Below, one piece after another: positions 46,086-55,467 of a stretch of 64,000 nt of DNA; within the stretch, counting starts at the first letter, position 1, and each line of letters starts with the position of its first letter. The stretch is from Desulfonema magnum (GTDB taxonomy: Bacteria > Desulfobacterota > Desulfobacteria > Desulfobacterales > 4be13). The stretch spans positions 186,001-250,000 of the forward strand of contig NZ_CP061800.1 of the NCBI RefSeq assembly GCF_017377395.1. Direction: 5' to 3'. The translations under genes and the position numbers were made by a program. The notes under the pieces are model-generated. The model was not told the origin of the DNA. It worked only from the letters and a program-made list of their open reading frames with translations, and searched no databases.

Positions 46086-47489
46086 TCAAAGATTCTTATT
46101 CATGTAATTCACTTCGTCAAGCGCTCCCACAAGATTGAGTTTCCCTTCATATGCTGTGGCTTTCAATACACTTCTTACTTCTTCAGGGTAAAGATCACGT
46201 TTGGTGTGCAATGCCAGCATAAGGGCTGCTGTTCCGCTTACATGGGGAGTTGCCATGCTGGTTCCGCTGCATACACCGTACTGGCTTATTACTGTCAGAT
46301 TCGCCGAAAGCACATTGACACCCGGACCAGTAATGTCTGTTTCAGGACCAGTGTTTGAAAAAATTGCCTGGTTTCCAAATGAATCATGAGCACCCACTGC
46401 GATAACCTCAGGATATGCAGCCGGATACATAACAGGATAGGGATTTTCACTTGCGTCGCTGGTTCCTGCACCGCCGTCTCCTGCGCCACCGTCTCCTGCA
46501 CCGCCGTCGCCAGCGCCGCCATCACCAGCGCCGCCGTCTCCTGAACTTCCGTCATCAAGTTCCCAGTTTGAATGATTCCCTGTGGCAGCTATCATTATGA
46601 TACCAGCATCATAAGCTTTCCTGATGGCCGTATGAACTGCCAAATTATTTTCTCGGAAAGCAATACTCATATTGATCACATTAATATTCCTTTCCATAGC
46701 CCACTGAATTGCACTGATAAGGGTTGAAACATCGCCAGTGGCATTTTTATCGAGAATTTTGGCAGAATACAACTGAACCCCTCTTGCCACACCAAGCTTA
46801 TAGCCAACAAGCGTCGCTGCCACATGTGTGCCATGACCATTGTCATCGTCAGGGATCCCGATTGTCCCATTCACAAAATCCACGCTCTCTTTGACAAGAT
46901 TTCCCAGTTTCGGATGATTAAAATCAACCCCAGTATCAAAAATCGCAATTCTGATCTCTGTTATTTTGCCATAAGTTCTTGCCTCTGCTACCAGTTCGGG
47001 AGTGTCACTCGATTTGAGCTGAGTTGTCAGTGAAAGCGGGTCATAAGGTTCTTCGTAAAGATGGACAATTCCCCAGGGGATCTGATTTCCGAGCAATGGA
47101 TTCCCTTCTACCGGGGTAATAAATTGTATCGGTTCTGAGGTGTCTGTTGCCCCGCCGTCACCCGCCCCGCCATCTCCTGAAGCCACAACTGCCTGAAGAT
47201 CCACCTGTTGGTCATCTTCAACACACATCACCCGATAATCATCAGCCAGTTCCGCAGATGTGATTGTATCCGGAACACTTAAAACGGCCCCGTTAATAAA
47301 AGGAACTTCTTTAAGAGTGATAACACCGACCCCTTCCCATGCGCTGAGGTAGTCGCTCACCTCGGCCGCTGAGGTATTTTCCTCAAAAAGAACGATTTTT
47401 TTCACCATCCCGGCCGCACTGACCGGGGCAAATACCATAAGAACAATTACCATTCTGATTAACAAGACTCTGATAAACATTTTTTTCAT
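46086..47489 (-). CDS. Secreted subtilisin-family (S8) peptidase with GDGGA repeat tracts
   Basis: A 467-residue subtilase, closest to the gene at 44483-45931. Signal peptide about 1-26 (APVSAAG). The propeptide is followed by a two-copy GDGGA tract (ASGDGGAGDGGATD). Catalytic Asp in IAIFDTGVDFNHP, His in DDNGHGTHVAATLV, Asn in AATGNHSN, Ser in CSGTSMATPHVSG. The loop after GNHSNWELDDGS carries five GDGGA units. Strong ribosome-binding site AAGGAGGTACAGC before the ATG. The shorter tracts compared with its neighbour show that repeat number varies between copies. Substrate unknown. Confidence 0.94.
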   Translation of the reverse strand: MKKMFIRVLLIRMVIVLMVFAPVSAAGMVKKIVLFEENTSAAEVSDYLSAWEGVGVITLKEVPFINGAVLSVPDTITSAELADDYRVMCVEDDQQVDLQAVVASGDGGAGDGGATDTSEPIQFITPVEGNPLLGNQIPWGIVHLYEEPYDPLSLTTQLKSSDTPELVAEARTYGKITEIRIAIFDTGVDFNHPKLGNLVKESVDFVNGTIGIPDDDNGHGTHVAATLVGYKLGVARGVQLYSAKILDKNATGDVSTLISAIQWAMERNINVINMSIAFRENNLAVHTAIRKAYDAGIIMIAATGNHSNWELDDGSSGDGGAGDGGAGDGGAGDGGAGDGGAGTSDASENPYPVMYPAAYPEVIAVGAHDSFGNQAIFSNTGPETDITGPGVNVLSANLTVISQYGVCSGTSMATPHVSGTAALMLALHTKRDLYPEEVRSVLKATAYEGKLNLVGALDEVNYMNKNL

Positions 47490-47525
47490 GCTGTACCTCC
47501 TTATAGTTTTTAATAAAAATATTTA

Positions 47526-47776
47526 CTGATTATAACGGATTTTGGGGAGGCTCCGGCCGTGAATATGACAGCGGATAAAAAGGATGAAACGGATATGACT
47601 TTTCAGATCGGCTTCCCGCGGCACCGGATTACGGGCTGCCTGCCGGGATAAGGGATAGGGCTTTCCGGATCGGAAACACCCTTCGGGGAACCGCTGTCAT
47701 ATCGGCCGGTACTATCCGTTTCATCCCCTGAATCCGTTGTCATATTGCCGGCCTCCCCTAAATCCGTTATAATCAG
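47526..47776. repeat. MITE-like element with CTGATTATAACGGATTT ends (family B)
   Basis: A 251-bp element. Left end CTGATTATAACGGATTTTGG, right end its complement (AAATCCGTTATAATCAG). Internal GATGAAACGG...CCGTTTCATC pairs add a second inverted layer. It lies just upstream of the third subtilisin gene. Confidence 0.8.
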
Positions 47777-48215
47777 AATATTTATTATTCCGGAGTGCCA
47801 AACTTACAGTTTGGCAATATATCCTATGCCTAATACCCTGAAACAGAGCGATCTGCTAAATTCTTTTTTATAAAACCTCTTTTTTTTAAAAGTTTATCTG
47901 CTCTGTATCATTGCAAATACGATGCCATAAGCAATATCGGAGAAATAAAGAATAATGATATCAAAAGATTAAATTCAAACCGTCTTTTCATTATAACTTA
48001 TTGAATTTAAAGAATATTATAATATTAATTATATATTTTTGCCAAACAGAAGCCTTTTTAAAGCCATTATTAAGCATTCCGCGTCGCATATAATATAAGG
48101 AATTTTCTTTTTAATATATTATTTTCAAGAATTTAGATTTTGTTTAAGACATAACAGTTTGAAATAGGACGGCTAGGAAAAACACAGAAAGCTTTTTTTA
48201 CGGAAAAAAAAGCTG

Positions 48216-48231
48216 TGTTTAAAATACAACA
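48216..48231 (+). promoter_or_regulatory. TGTTTAAAATACAACA motif copy
   Basis: One mismatch to the consensus TGTTCAAAATACAACA. It lies about 730 bases upstream of the third subtilisin start. Confidence 0.45.
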
Positions 48232-48318
48232 GTCACGAATATTATTTTTTGTTACGGAGTGAATCAGAGAGGTGATGTTTCAGAGGGAATATTGTGGAAT
48301 TAAAAAGCATGAAAAAAA

Positions 48319-48360
48319 TGTTCAAAATACAACATCTGAACTGTTGTTCAGATGTTGTAT
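48319..48360 (+). promoter_or_regulatory. TGTTCAAAATACAACA motif fused to a perfect 15-bp hairpin
   Basis: The motif occupies 48319-48334. Its last part opens the stem ATACAACATCTGAAC (48327-48341), four-base loop TGTT, and exact complement GTTCAGATGTTGTAT (48346-48360). It could be an operator or an RNA hairpin. Confidence 0.5.
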
Positions 48361-48718
48361 AAACAATAACTTATTGATATCAAATTATAAATACATTAAA
48401 ATCCGACATGCTGAATACACAAAACCAAAATTTTATGAGAAATATTTCATAAACGTAGGGTGGGTGGAGCGAAGCGGAACCCACCCTACATTTTTTGTAT
48501 CGGCTATAGTTCCCTAAGAGTTTTCCCCTTCTGAGACTTGTAAGAACGGCATATCCGGCTATAAATATGCAGTCTCTATCGGGGAGTTTTCAAACACGCT
48601 CTTTAAAAAAGACGAAGTATCAGAACAAAAGTATTTTGATCCGGAGTGCAAAAATAAAATTTTTGCACTCCGGATCAAAAAAATACTTGGAAACATTTAA
48701 AATTTTACAAACATCTTA

Positions 48719-50179
48719 CTATTTAATAAGAGATACCGGAGCTAAAGATGCCTCGATCTTTTCTGTTGATGATTCAACAGGGACCAACTGATTCAGGCTG
48801 TCCGTGGCTTCAAGCGCGTTTACCAGATTAAGCTTGCCATCAACCGCTGTGTCAGTCAGGATTGCCCTGATTTTTTCAGGTGAATCTCTCAGGTATCCCT
48901 CCTGATCCAAAGCAAGCATCAGGGCTATGGTACCGACCACATGCGGGGTTGCCATGCTGGTTCCGCTTTTTACATCATAGCATTTTACCGAATAGGTTCC
49001 TAAGCTTAACACACTTGCAGATACAACATTGACACCCGGAGCAGTTACATCCACCTCAGGGCCGGTATTTGCAAAAGATGCAGTTACCCCATATGCATCA
49101 TGAGCGCTGACGCCGATAACTTGGGGATATGCCGCCGGATACATCACCGGATACGGGTTTACAGTCCCGCCATCATCTGAAGCGCCGCCGTCTCCCGCAC
49201 CGCCGTCTCCTGCACCGCCGTCTCCTGCGCCGCCGTCTCCTGCGCCTTCATCATCTTCTATCCAGTTGGAATGGTTGCCAACAGCCGCCACCAAAATAAG
49301 ACCCATCTCACTGGCTTTTTGAATCGCCAGACGAACCACGGGTTTGTCATCCCGGTAAGCAATACTCATGTTCACCATATCAATGTCATTATCAATGGCC
49401 CATTGCAATGCCATGATCAGTGTTGAAACCTCCCCGCAGGCATTTTCATCAAGCACTTTGACCGCATACAGATTCACCCCGTTTGCCAGCCCTGTGGTAC
49501 TGCCGGCAATGGTTGCTGTGACGTGAGTTCCATGACCGTTATCATCCATGGGAATTCCAGGTGTCATATTCACCAGATCAACCCCCCCCATGACATAGCC
49601 CTCAATTTGCTCATGCGTGTAATCAACACCCGTATCAAAAATTGCAATGCTGAGTTGCTCCAATTTGCTATTTTCCATCGCCCTTCTTATGATGGCAGGA
49701 ATTTTCTTCCGATCTTTGAGAGTGCTGATATATGCCAGAGGCTCATAAGGTAATTCATACAGATTCATAATTCCCCAGGGACGCAGCTTGTCATCATCGA
49801 AAAAAAACAACTTCGAAATGATCGAATTAGTTAACACCTCATAATACACCTCTTCCGGCTCACCGTCATTATTTAATATTCCAATCGGTTCAACCTCTGT
49901 TTGCTGGTCCCCTTCAACATTGAACACGAGGTCATCATTCGCCAAAGATTCAGGAGTGGTTGTGTCCGGCATGCTCAGAACCACACCATTAATAAACGGA
50001 ACATAGCCAACGACTTCAGCTTCATTCTGAGAAGCCGCATACGCCTCAATCTCATTTTGCGATACATTATCCTGAAAAATAATGATTCTTCTTACCATTT
50101 CATCAGCATTTGCCCATGAACCCATCACAAATACTGATATGACACTCAATAATAAAATCCGCATATACCGTTTCTTCAT
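48719..50179 (-). CDS. Secreted subtilisin-family (S8) peptidase with GDGGA repeat loop
   Basis: A 486-residue subtilase. I start at 50179 (MKKRYMRILLLSVIS) because AAGAAGGAGG lies at proper distance from it and too close to the ATG at 50185. Signal peptide ends WANAD. Propeptide VRRIIIFQDNVSQNEIEAY is present. Catalytic Asp in IAIFDTGVDYTHE, His in DDNGHGTHVTATIA, Asn in AAVGNHSN, Ser in KSGTSMATPHVVG. The loop after GNHSNWIEDDEGA holds four GDGGA units. Unlike its two neighbours it has no tract at the propeptide junction. The C-terminal 30 residues (QLVPVESSTEKIEASLAPVSLIK) extend beyond the others. Confidence 0.94.
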   Translation of the reverse strand: MKKRYMRILLLSVISVFVMGSWANADEMVRRIIIFQDNVSQNEIEAYAASQNEAEVVGYVPFINGVVLSMPDTTTPESLANDDLVFNVEGDQQTEVEPIGILNNDGEPEEVYYEVLTNSIISKLFFFDDDKLRPWGIMNLYELPYEPLAYISTLKDRKKIPAIIRRAMENSKLEQLSIAIFDTGVDYTHEQIEGYVMGGVDLVNMTPGIPMDDNGHGTHVTATIAGSTTGLANGVNLYAVKVLDENACGEVSTLIMALQWAIDNDIDMVNMSIAYRDDKPVVRLAIQKASEMGLILVAAVGNHSNWIEDDEGAGDGGAGDGGAGDGGAGDGGASDDGGTVNPYPVMYPAAYPQVIGVSAHDAYGVTASFANTGPEVDVTAPGVNVVSASVLSLGTYSVKCYDVKSGTSMATPHVVGTIALMLALDQEGYLRDSPEKIRAILTDTAVDGKLNLVNALEATDSLNQLVPVESSTEKIEASLAPVSLIK

Positions 50180-51678
50180 AGCCATACCTCCTTCTTATAA
50201 TATTTTTTATGCATGTATTATATATGCAATATCTAAGTTATAATGCAACATCTGTGCCACAAACACTTTTATTGTTAAACATTAAAGGATTTCGATCTTA
50301 TGTTTTTTCTAAAAAGGTTTGATATTATAATATTTTTTATATATAAAAAATTTATAAAGCTTTCTTGCAATGACAAGGATATCCGACAAGTATGGATACA
50401 AAAATCAAATTATTATCTGCTATTATTATCATTTGGATCATCAAATTTTACATAACCACAAAACCATCAGATAAGAGAAAAATAAAAAGTCAAATTCCTG
50501 TCTGACATTCCCATTTCTTTATTTTTTACCGGATATTTTTTGTCAAAAGATGATACAGGACAGGCTTTTCCATATGAAAAGTGTTCAAAATACAACAATG
50601 ATAGGCGGCATATCTGAAATTCGTCTTATGGCTGTAAGATAAAAGGCGGAATAACAAATAATGTTCAAAATACGACAGGAAGGAAGTAAAAACAAGCGGA
50701 CCAGAGATATTGAATTTTTTCAAAAACGGATACTGTTCAAAATACAACATACAGATTGCCATGACGAGAAAAACAACAAGATGATTTCCTTCGTTCTTTT
50801 CTGTACAAGGATTTTCAGTAGATCGAAAAGTTTCCGGACTGTGTGCGGCATGGCAGAGAAACCCGGCTTTTTTTTCCCCGGACAGAAGACTCCCCCCGCC
50901 GGAAAAAGCCGGGTTTCTCCCCATATGCATCAGGCTAAGAATGCGGGACGGCTGCCGGACGGGGTTTGCAACCCCGTCCTGCAAAATCAGAGTTAATAAA
51001 AACAGTAGGTTGTAATCTTAGCCTGATGCATATGGGGTTTCTCCCCCGTTCGCCGTGTCTGTCCCGCGACAGCCCGAAAACTTTTCGATCTACTGATTTT
51101 GTATAAAAAGAATGATATAAGAAGGGATTTGACTGATCCCTTTACCATGAAAATACATTCGTAAAACCCGAGTTTTCTGTCTGTTCTCACCACATATTTT
51201 CATGACCGGGGGTGAAAAACCCCATATGCATCAGGCTAAGACTGCCGGACGGGGTTTGCAACCCCGTCCGAAACGTTTGTTTTCGGGGGTCGGAAAATAT
51301 TTCGGACGGGGTTGCAAACCCCGTCCGGCAGATCGGCAGAGGAAAACCCGGGTTTTCTGTCTGTTCTCACCACATATTTTCATGACCGGGGGTGAAAAAC
51401 CCGGCTTTTTTATGAGCGTTTCTTATATGAAATCCCTGTAGCAAAGACGGATTTTATTATTTCCTATCAATATTGTTCGGCATGATTTTTGCGTAGCCGG
51501 ACGGGAATTACCGGCATTTCAGTATGTTGGAAAAACTGTTTCCGAAAAGCGCCCGGCAGACATTTCGGGATTTCAGTTTTCCGAATTTATGAATTCAGTC
51601 AGTTATAAGCTGTAAGCAAAAATCGTGCCGAACAGTATTGATTTTCTATATATACAATAAAAAGTATTAGTTGGCTGA
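50180..51678. repeat. Noncoding interval rich in motif copies and hairpin repeats
   Basis: It contains three TGTTCAAAATAC[A/G]ACA motifs (50582-50597, 50662-50677, 50734-50749), a CCGGG hairpin (about 50861-50917), family G CGGGGTTTGCAACCCCGTCC palindromes (50951-50985 and 51241-51334), and two blocks with CACCACATATTTTCATGACC plus CCCGGCTTTTTTATGAGCG (51180-51225, 51360-51420) like that at 34393-34452. The phrase CCATATGCATCAGGCTAAGA occurs at about 50920, 51020 (inverted) and 51222. No gene is seen. Confidence 0.65.
50582..50749 (+). promoter_or_regulatory. Three TGTTCAAAATAC[A/G]ACA motifs upstream of the fourth subtilisin gene
   Basis: Copies at 50582-50597, 50662-50677 and 50734-50749 are spaced 80 and 72 bases apart, 400-570 bases upstream of the start at 50179. 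All three are in the same orientation. The regulator, if any, is unknown. Confidence 0.5.
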
Positions 51679-54015
51679 TTACAGCTTAAATTTTTTTAAA
51701 ATTTTCAAAAAGGCTGCTGTCACTTCTGCCAGTTTCTCTAAAAATTCATCGGACATCGCTGCATCCTTACTCGTGTCTTTTGATAATTTATTGATACCCT
51801 TAATGATTTTTGAAACCTCTTCCACGCCTTGCAGCGTGTTATCAGAAGATTTGGCAATATCTTTCATGCCTGTTGCCAGTTCATGAACATGCATCGCCAC
51901 TTCTGACGCCTTTTTTGAAACCTCATCTGTTGAACTGGCAATATTTTTTACCAATTTTGCGGATTCATCTGCATTGCCGGCGACATCTCTGACCATTGCG
52001 GCATTTCTTGCGACTGTCTTTGATACTTCACCCGCGCTTACACTCTGTTCTTGCACGGAAAATGCAATGGTTTCATTAATACTGGCAACTTCACCGACGA
52101 AACTTCCGATTTGCTCCACGGCCTCGACCATTTCTTTTGTGCTTTGCTGAACCTCACTGATCTGCCCTGAAATCTCATCTGTCGCATCAGCAGACTGCCT
52201 GGCCAGGTCCCTTACCTCATCAGCAACCACACCAAAACCTTTTCCAGCTTCCCCGGCACTCGCGGCCTCAATAGCTGCATTGATTGCCAGCATCTTTGTC
52301 TGATAGGCAATATCCCTTATTAACCCCACAGCCTTGCCAATCTGTTCAGACGCACGGACCATTGCTTCAATCTTTACATTTATTTTTTCCGCATTTTTTT
52401 TTGCATCTTGTGAGATATCATTTGCCTTGGCTGTATGCTCTGCCACCTCATTTAATGAAAGCGTCATACTTGTGACAGCTGAGGCCACATTGCCGATTCC
52501 GGCAGATACATTTTCACCTGAATCTGCCATTTCTCTCACATTCTGAGCGGTTTTATGGGTAAACTGATTTATTTCTGTAAGCGTGGAAGACATCTCTTTG
52601 GTCATCATGGAAATATTCGACACAGAAGCGCTTGCTTTTTCCAAGACCTCAGCGATGACGCTCATGCTGATCTTCATATCTTCTGCGGCCAAAGACGCGT
52701 GATCGCATTTTTCAGGCATTTCATCAATCTTCTCAGATATATGATCGGAAATATCTGAAAGCTGGGAAGACAATTCTTTCATAACCTCGGCATGATCGGC
52801 CACATCCTTTACCATCGTCTGAATCTTCTCAGCAAAAAGATTGAACCCTTCCGCCAACCTGCCTGCTTCGCCTGTTTTTGCTGTATCAAGCTGTTTGCTC
52901 AGATTTCCCTCTTCCCGGACAGCGTCCCTCAATGCTTCTGAAACATCACTGACAGGGCCGATCATATTGCCAATAATAAATCGGAGAATAAGGATGGCAG
53001 TAACAACACTCAACATACCTGCACCGCTCAACTTGAGCATTAACGGGGTTGTCATGGCTTTCGTCTCTTTTTCAGTCAGGATCATGTTCACGGACCATGG
53101 TAACGGCAGGTTCAGCGGTATGAAAGTATTGAAATTACCTTCCAGATACCTTATCATTTCTTTTCCTGACTGAATATGGTTTTCCTCTCCTTCTCCAATA
53201 TCAAAATGTTTATGCAGCTCTGTTATATCCTTTCCTTTCAGATATGGCCTTTTTGACACAGCAACGAGTAAGCCTTTATTCGATATCACGGCCATTGTCC
53301 CGCTATTCACGCTGTCCGACATCTTTTGAATAAAAGTTAAGCGCAAATCCATGCCCACGACACCGCAGAATTTTCCTTCCGCCATAACAGGCACGGTAAC
53401 AGAGGTGATCAATGCCTTCCTGCCCCGGTCTGACCGAACAAAAGGCTCACTCACATAAGCTTTCCCGGTTTGCTTAGGCTGCTCATAATAATTGTCACGC
53501 TTCCGGCCATCAGTATGAGGGAAGACCGACTGAAAAAGAATTTCATTATTTGGGTTTTTATACCCGTATGAAACCCGGGGGCCGGCTTCATCATGCCCCT
53601 CTTTCCCAGGAAATCCGATGGATATTTCATCAGATACGTCAGCTTCCCAGACAGTATAAACAGCATCAGCGATGGGATTATTTTTCAAAATTTTTTTTAA
53701 GGCACCTGACTCATCAAAGCCCGTGTTCACAGCATTCTTATTATTCCTGATTACGGAAAACGTATAAGCAAGGGATCGGAGTGTTCCGAATGCCTCATCA
53801 AACACGGTCTTAATATCCGCAGCTTTCCCCCGCGCCAGGATCACCGCGTGTTCATGAGTCGTTTTCACAATATTATTATGCGATAATATTGCAAAACAAA
53901 TAGTTATCACGCCCACAGTGAACAGTAACAATACGCCGATCCAAAGCGTGGCTCTGTTTTGTATATTCCATTTTACCTGCGTTTGAATTTTAAAAAACTC
54001 TCTTGAAAATTTCAC
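51679..54015 (-). CDS. Methyl-accepting chemotaxis protein with Cache-type sensor
   Basis: A 778-residue transmembrane chemoreceptor. Membrane helices near 24-46 and 330-350 flank a periplasmic domain of about 280 residues with double-Cache features ([55 protein letters not shown]). HAMP follows, then a long coiled-coil signalling domain with hairpin tip [23 protein letters not shown] at 54015 is chosen because GAGGTGAT lies seven bases upstream; a GTG at 54027 overlaps that site. A Cache domain of this kind usually senses small organic acids or amino acids. No che genes are nearby. Confidence 0.93.
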   Translation of the reverse strand: MKFSREFFKIQTQVKWNIQNRATLWIGVLLLFTVGVITICFAILSHNNIVKTTHEHAVILARGKAADIKTVFDEAFGTLRSLAYTFSVIRNNKNAVNTGFDESGALKKILKNNPIADAVYTVWEADVSDEISIGFPGKEGHDEAGPRVSYGYKNPNNEILFQSVFPHTDGRKRDNYYEQPKQTGKAYVSEPFVRSDRGRKALITSVTVPVMAEGKFCGVVGMDLRLTFIQKMSDSVNSGTMAVISNKGLLVAVSKRPYLKGKDITELHKHFDIGEGEENHIQSGKEMIRYLEGNFNTFIPLNLPLPWSVNMILTEKETKAMTTPLMLKLSGAGMLSVVTAILILRFIIGNMIGPVSDVSEALRDAVREEGNLSKQLDTAKTGEAGRLAEGFNLFAEKIQTMVKDVADHAEVMKELSSQLSDISDHISEKIDEMPEKCDHASLAAEDMKISMSVIAEVLEKASASVSNISMMTKEMSSTLTEINQFTHKTAQNVREMADSGENVSAGIGNVASAVTSMTLSLNEVAEHTAKANDISQDAKKNAEKINVKIEAMVRASEQIGKAVGLIRDIAYQTKMLAINAAIEAASAGEAGKGFGVVADEVRDLARQSADATDEISGQISEVQQSTKEMVEAVEQIGSFVGEVASINETIAFSVQEQSVSAGEVSKTVARNAAMVRDVAGNADESAKLVKNIASSTDEVSKKASEVAMHVHELATGMKDIAKSSDNTLQGVEEVSKIIKGINKLSKDTSKDAAMSDEFLEKLAEVTAAFLKILKKFKL

Positions 54016-54443
54016 AATGCTAATCACCTCAGACCATTTTGATTGTTTAACCTGTCTGATATAAATACATTATTTCTCTTTATAGATTATTGCAGGTGTG
54101 CAGGCAAGCATATTCTTTTTTTTATAGAATTTCAAATGCAAGAAACATACCGAATATAATTTTTCAATTCTCTATTCTCAATTATTTTACTTGCAAACAA
54201 GTTAATTGTCTGCAAAGAGATTATCAGCAGATCGAAAAGTTTTCAGGCTCTCACAGCGCGGACACGACAGACGGGGAATAAACCCGTCTTTTTCCGGCGG
54301 GGGAAGCGCTCCGTTCAGGAAAAAAAAATGCGTAGGGTGGGTGGAGCGAAGCGCAACCCACCGCACTTTCATGCTGCGTTGTGACCGGCAGGACATGGGA
54401 GTTTATATTAACCAACAAATAATCTTTTATAATTGAGGTTGCT
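54016..54443. other. Spacer with CCGGG hairpin and family F palindrome
   Basis: The 3' half holds AAACCCGTCTTTTTCC and a family F block (GTAGGGTGGGTGGAGCGAAG with GCGCAACCCACCGCAC, 54329-54366). The phrase AGATCGAAAAGTTT (about 54230-54243) also occurs at 50820 and 51080 inverted. No gene is seen. Confidence 0.5.
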
Positions 54444-55190
54444 ATGTCAAAAATACAAATTGAAAATCAGGGAAAGGTAGCTGTTCTGACTTTAAACAAC
54501 GGAATTACCAACGCGATAAATCCTGAACTGGTAAAAGATTTATCTGAGGCATTTAATAACATCAGAAATCAGGCCAAAGCTATGGTTCTTTGCGGAGGAA
54601 CAAAATTCTTTTCAATCGGTCTTGACCTTCCGACACTGATGAAATTGGACAGATCGGAAATGACTGATTTCTGGCATAAATTTAACCATCTCCTTTTTGA
54701 TTTATATACAATTCCGTTACCGACCGTATGCGCTGTATCCGGGCATGCCGTTGCCGGAGGCAATGTTCTTGCCCTGGTCTGTGATTACCGGTTTGGAAAC
54801 GCTGACACCAAAAAAATCGGTTTAAATGAAATAAGACTGGGGCTTCCGGTTCCCTATCTCGCTGATATGATGCTGAGGCAGCTCGTGAGTGAACGGGCAG
54901 CAACCCAAATGATTTACAGCGGTGAATTTATGTCGTTTTCAGATGCAAAAAAAATCGGACTCATTGATGAGACATATACAACTGAAACATTAAAGCAGCA
55001 TTCAGTTGAAAAAGCTGCCGAGCTGTCTGCCCTGCAAAATCAGGCATTTTCAGCAGTCAAAGCGAATCGCATTGAAGAAATTAAGACCAGGTACGAAAAA
55101 AACTGGAAATCCAAAAACGAGCTTTTTCTCGACAGCTGGTTCAGCGAACCGACCCAGAAAATGCTGAAAGACGCGGCTCAGAAATTCTGA
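54444..55190 (+). CDS. Enoyl-CoA hydratase/isomerase-family protein
   Basis: A 248-residue crotonase-fold protein. The oxyanion-hole regions are visible (FFSIGLDLPTLM near 53-64 and VSGHAVAGGNVLALVCDYRFG near 97-117). The usual catalytic Glu pair of hydratases is not clear: the second position region reads NEIRLGLPVP, where a Glu is present. The family covers hydratases, isomerases and other CoA-ester enzymes, so the reaction cannot be fixed. TTGAGGTTGCT precedes the ATG. The next gene in the same direction, a metallo-hydrolase, is about 280 bases away. Confidence 0.85.
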   Translation: MSKIQIENQGKVAVLTLNNGITNAINPELVKDLSEAFNNIRNQAKAMVLCGGTKFFSIGLDLPTLMKLDRSEMTDFWHKFNHLLFDLYTIPLPTVCAVSGHAVAGGNVLALVCDYRFGNADTKKIGLNEIRLGLPVPYLADMMLRQLVSERAATQMIYSGEFMSFSDAKKIGLIDETYTTETLKQHSVEKAAELSALQNQAFSAVKANRIEEIKTRYEKNWKSKNELFLDSWFSEPTQKMLKDAAQKF

Positions 55191-55467
55191 AAAAACGACT
55201 CTGACCATGCGCGGTTTTTCGGCCCCAAAAGATTCCTCCCTCCTGAGCGGGTAAGCATTGCGATCTGAGGAACAGTCATAAGCGATTTTGCCTGCAACAA
55301 AACATGAAAGTCGGCCCCCGGGCCCTGGCCTCTGGCCCCCTTTAAACAGACATACATAAGCTTCAGTCACAACGAGTGACGAAAGTCAGGGCAAATCACA
55401 AATCACAAATTGCAAATCCCAAATTGCAAATCACAAATCACAAATCACTTTTAAAATGGAGCAACAG
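55191..55467. other. Spacer with AAATCACAAAT-type short tandem repeats
   Basis: 55393-55449 consists of alternating AAATCACAAATC and AAATTGCAAATC phrases, a 10-11 bp degenerate tandem repeat ending just before the ribosome-binding site of the next gene. No gene is seen. Confidence 0.6.

Larger units (their letters stand above)
47777..48718. other. AT-rich spacer with half family E, motif copies and a family F element
   Basis: A half family E palindrome lies at 47790-47822. Two TGTTCAAAATACAACA-type motifs lie at 48216-48231 and 48319-48334. 48448-48522 is a family F palindrome (GTAGGGTGGGTGGAGCGAAG and complement). 48641-48677 is CCGGAGTGCAAAAAT...ATTTTTGCACTCCGG, 3' of the fourth subtilisin gene and possibly its terminator. 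A frame at 48272-48517 spans these repeats and I do not call it a gene. Confidence 0.55.

Noticed and set aside
48272-48517. 81-residue frame between the third and fourth subtilisin genes
   Set aside because: It crosses a hairpin and a GTAGGGTGGGTGGAGCG repeat, and its C terminus is repeat translation.
50526-51193. Frames of 66-152 residues containing HMHQAK
   Set aside because: They are built from dispersed palindromes (CCGGG hairpins and CATATGCATCAGGC) and have no coding signal.
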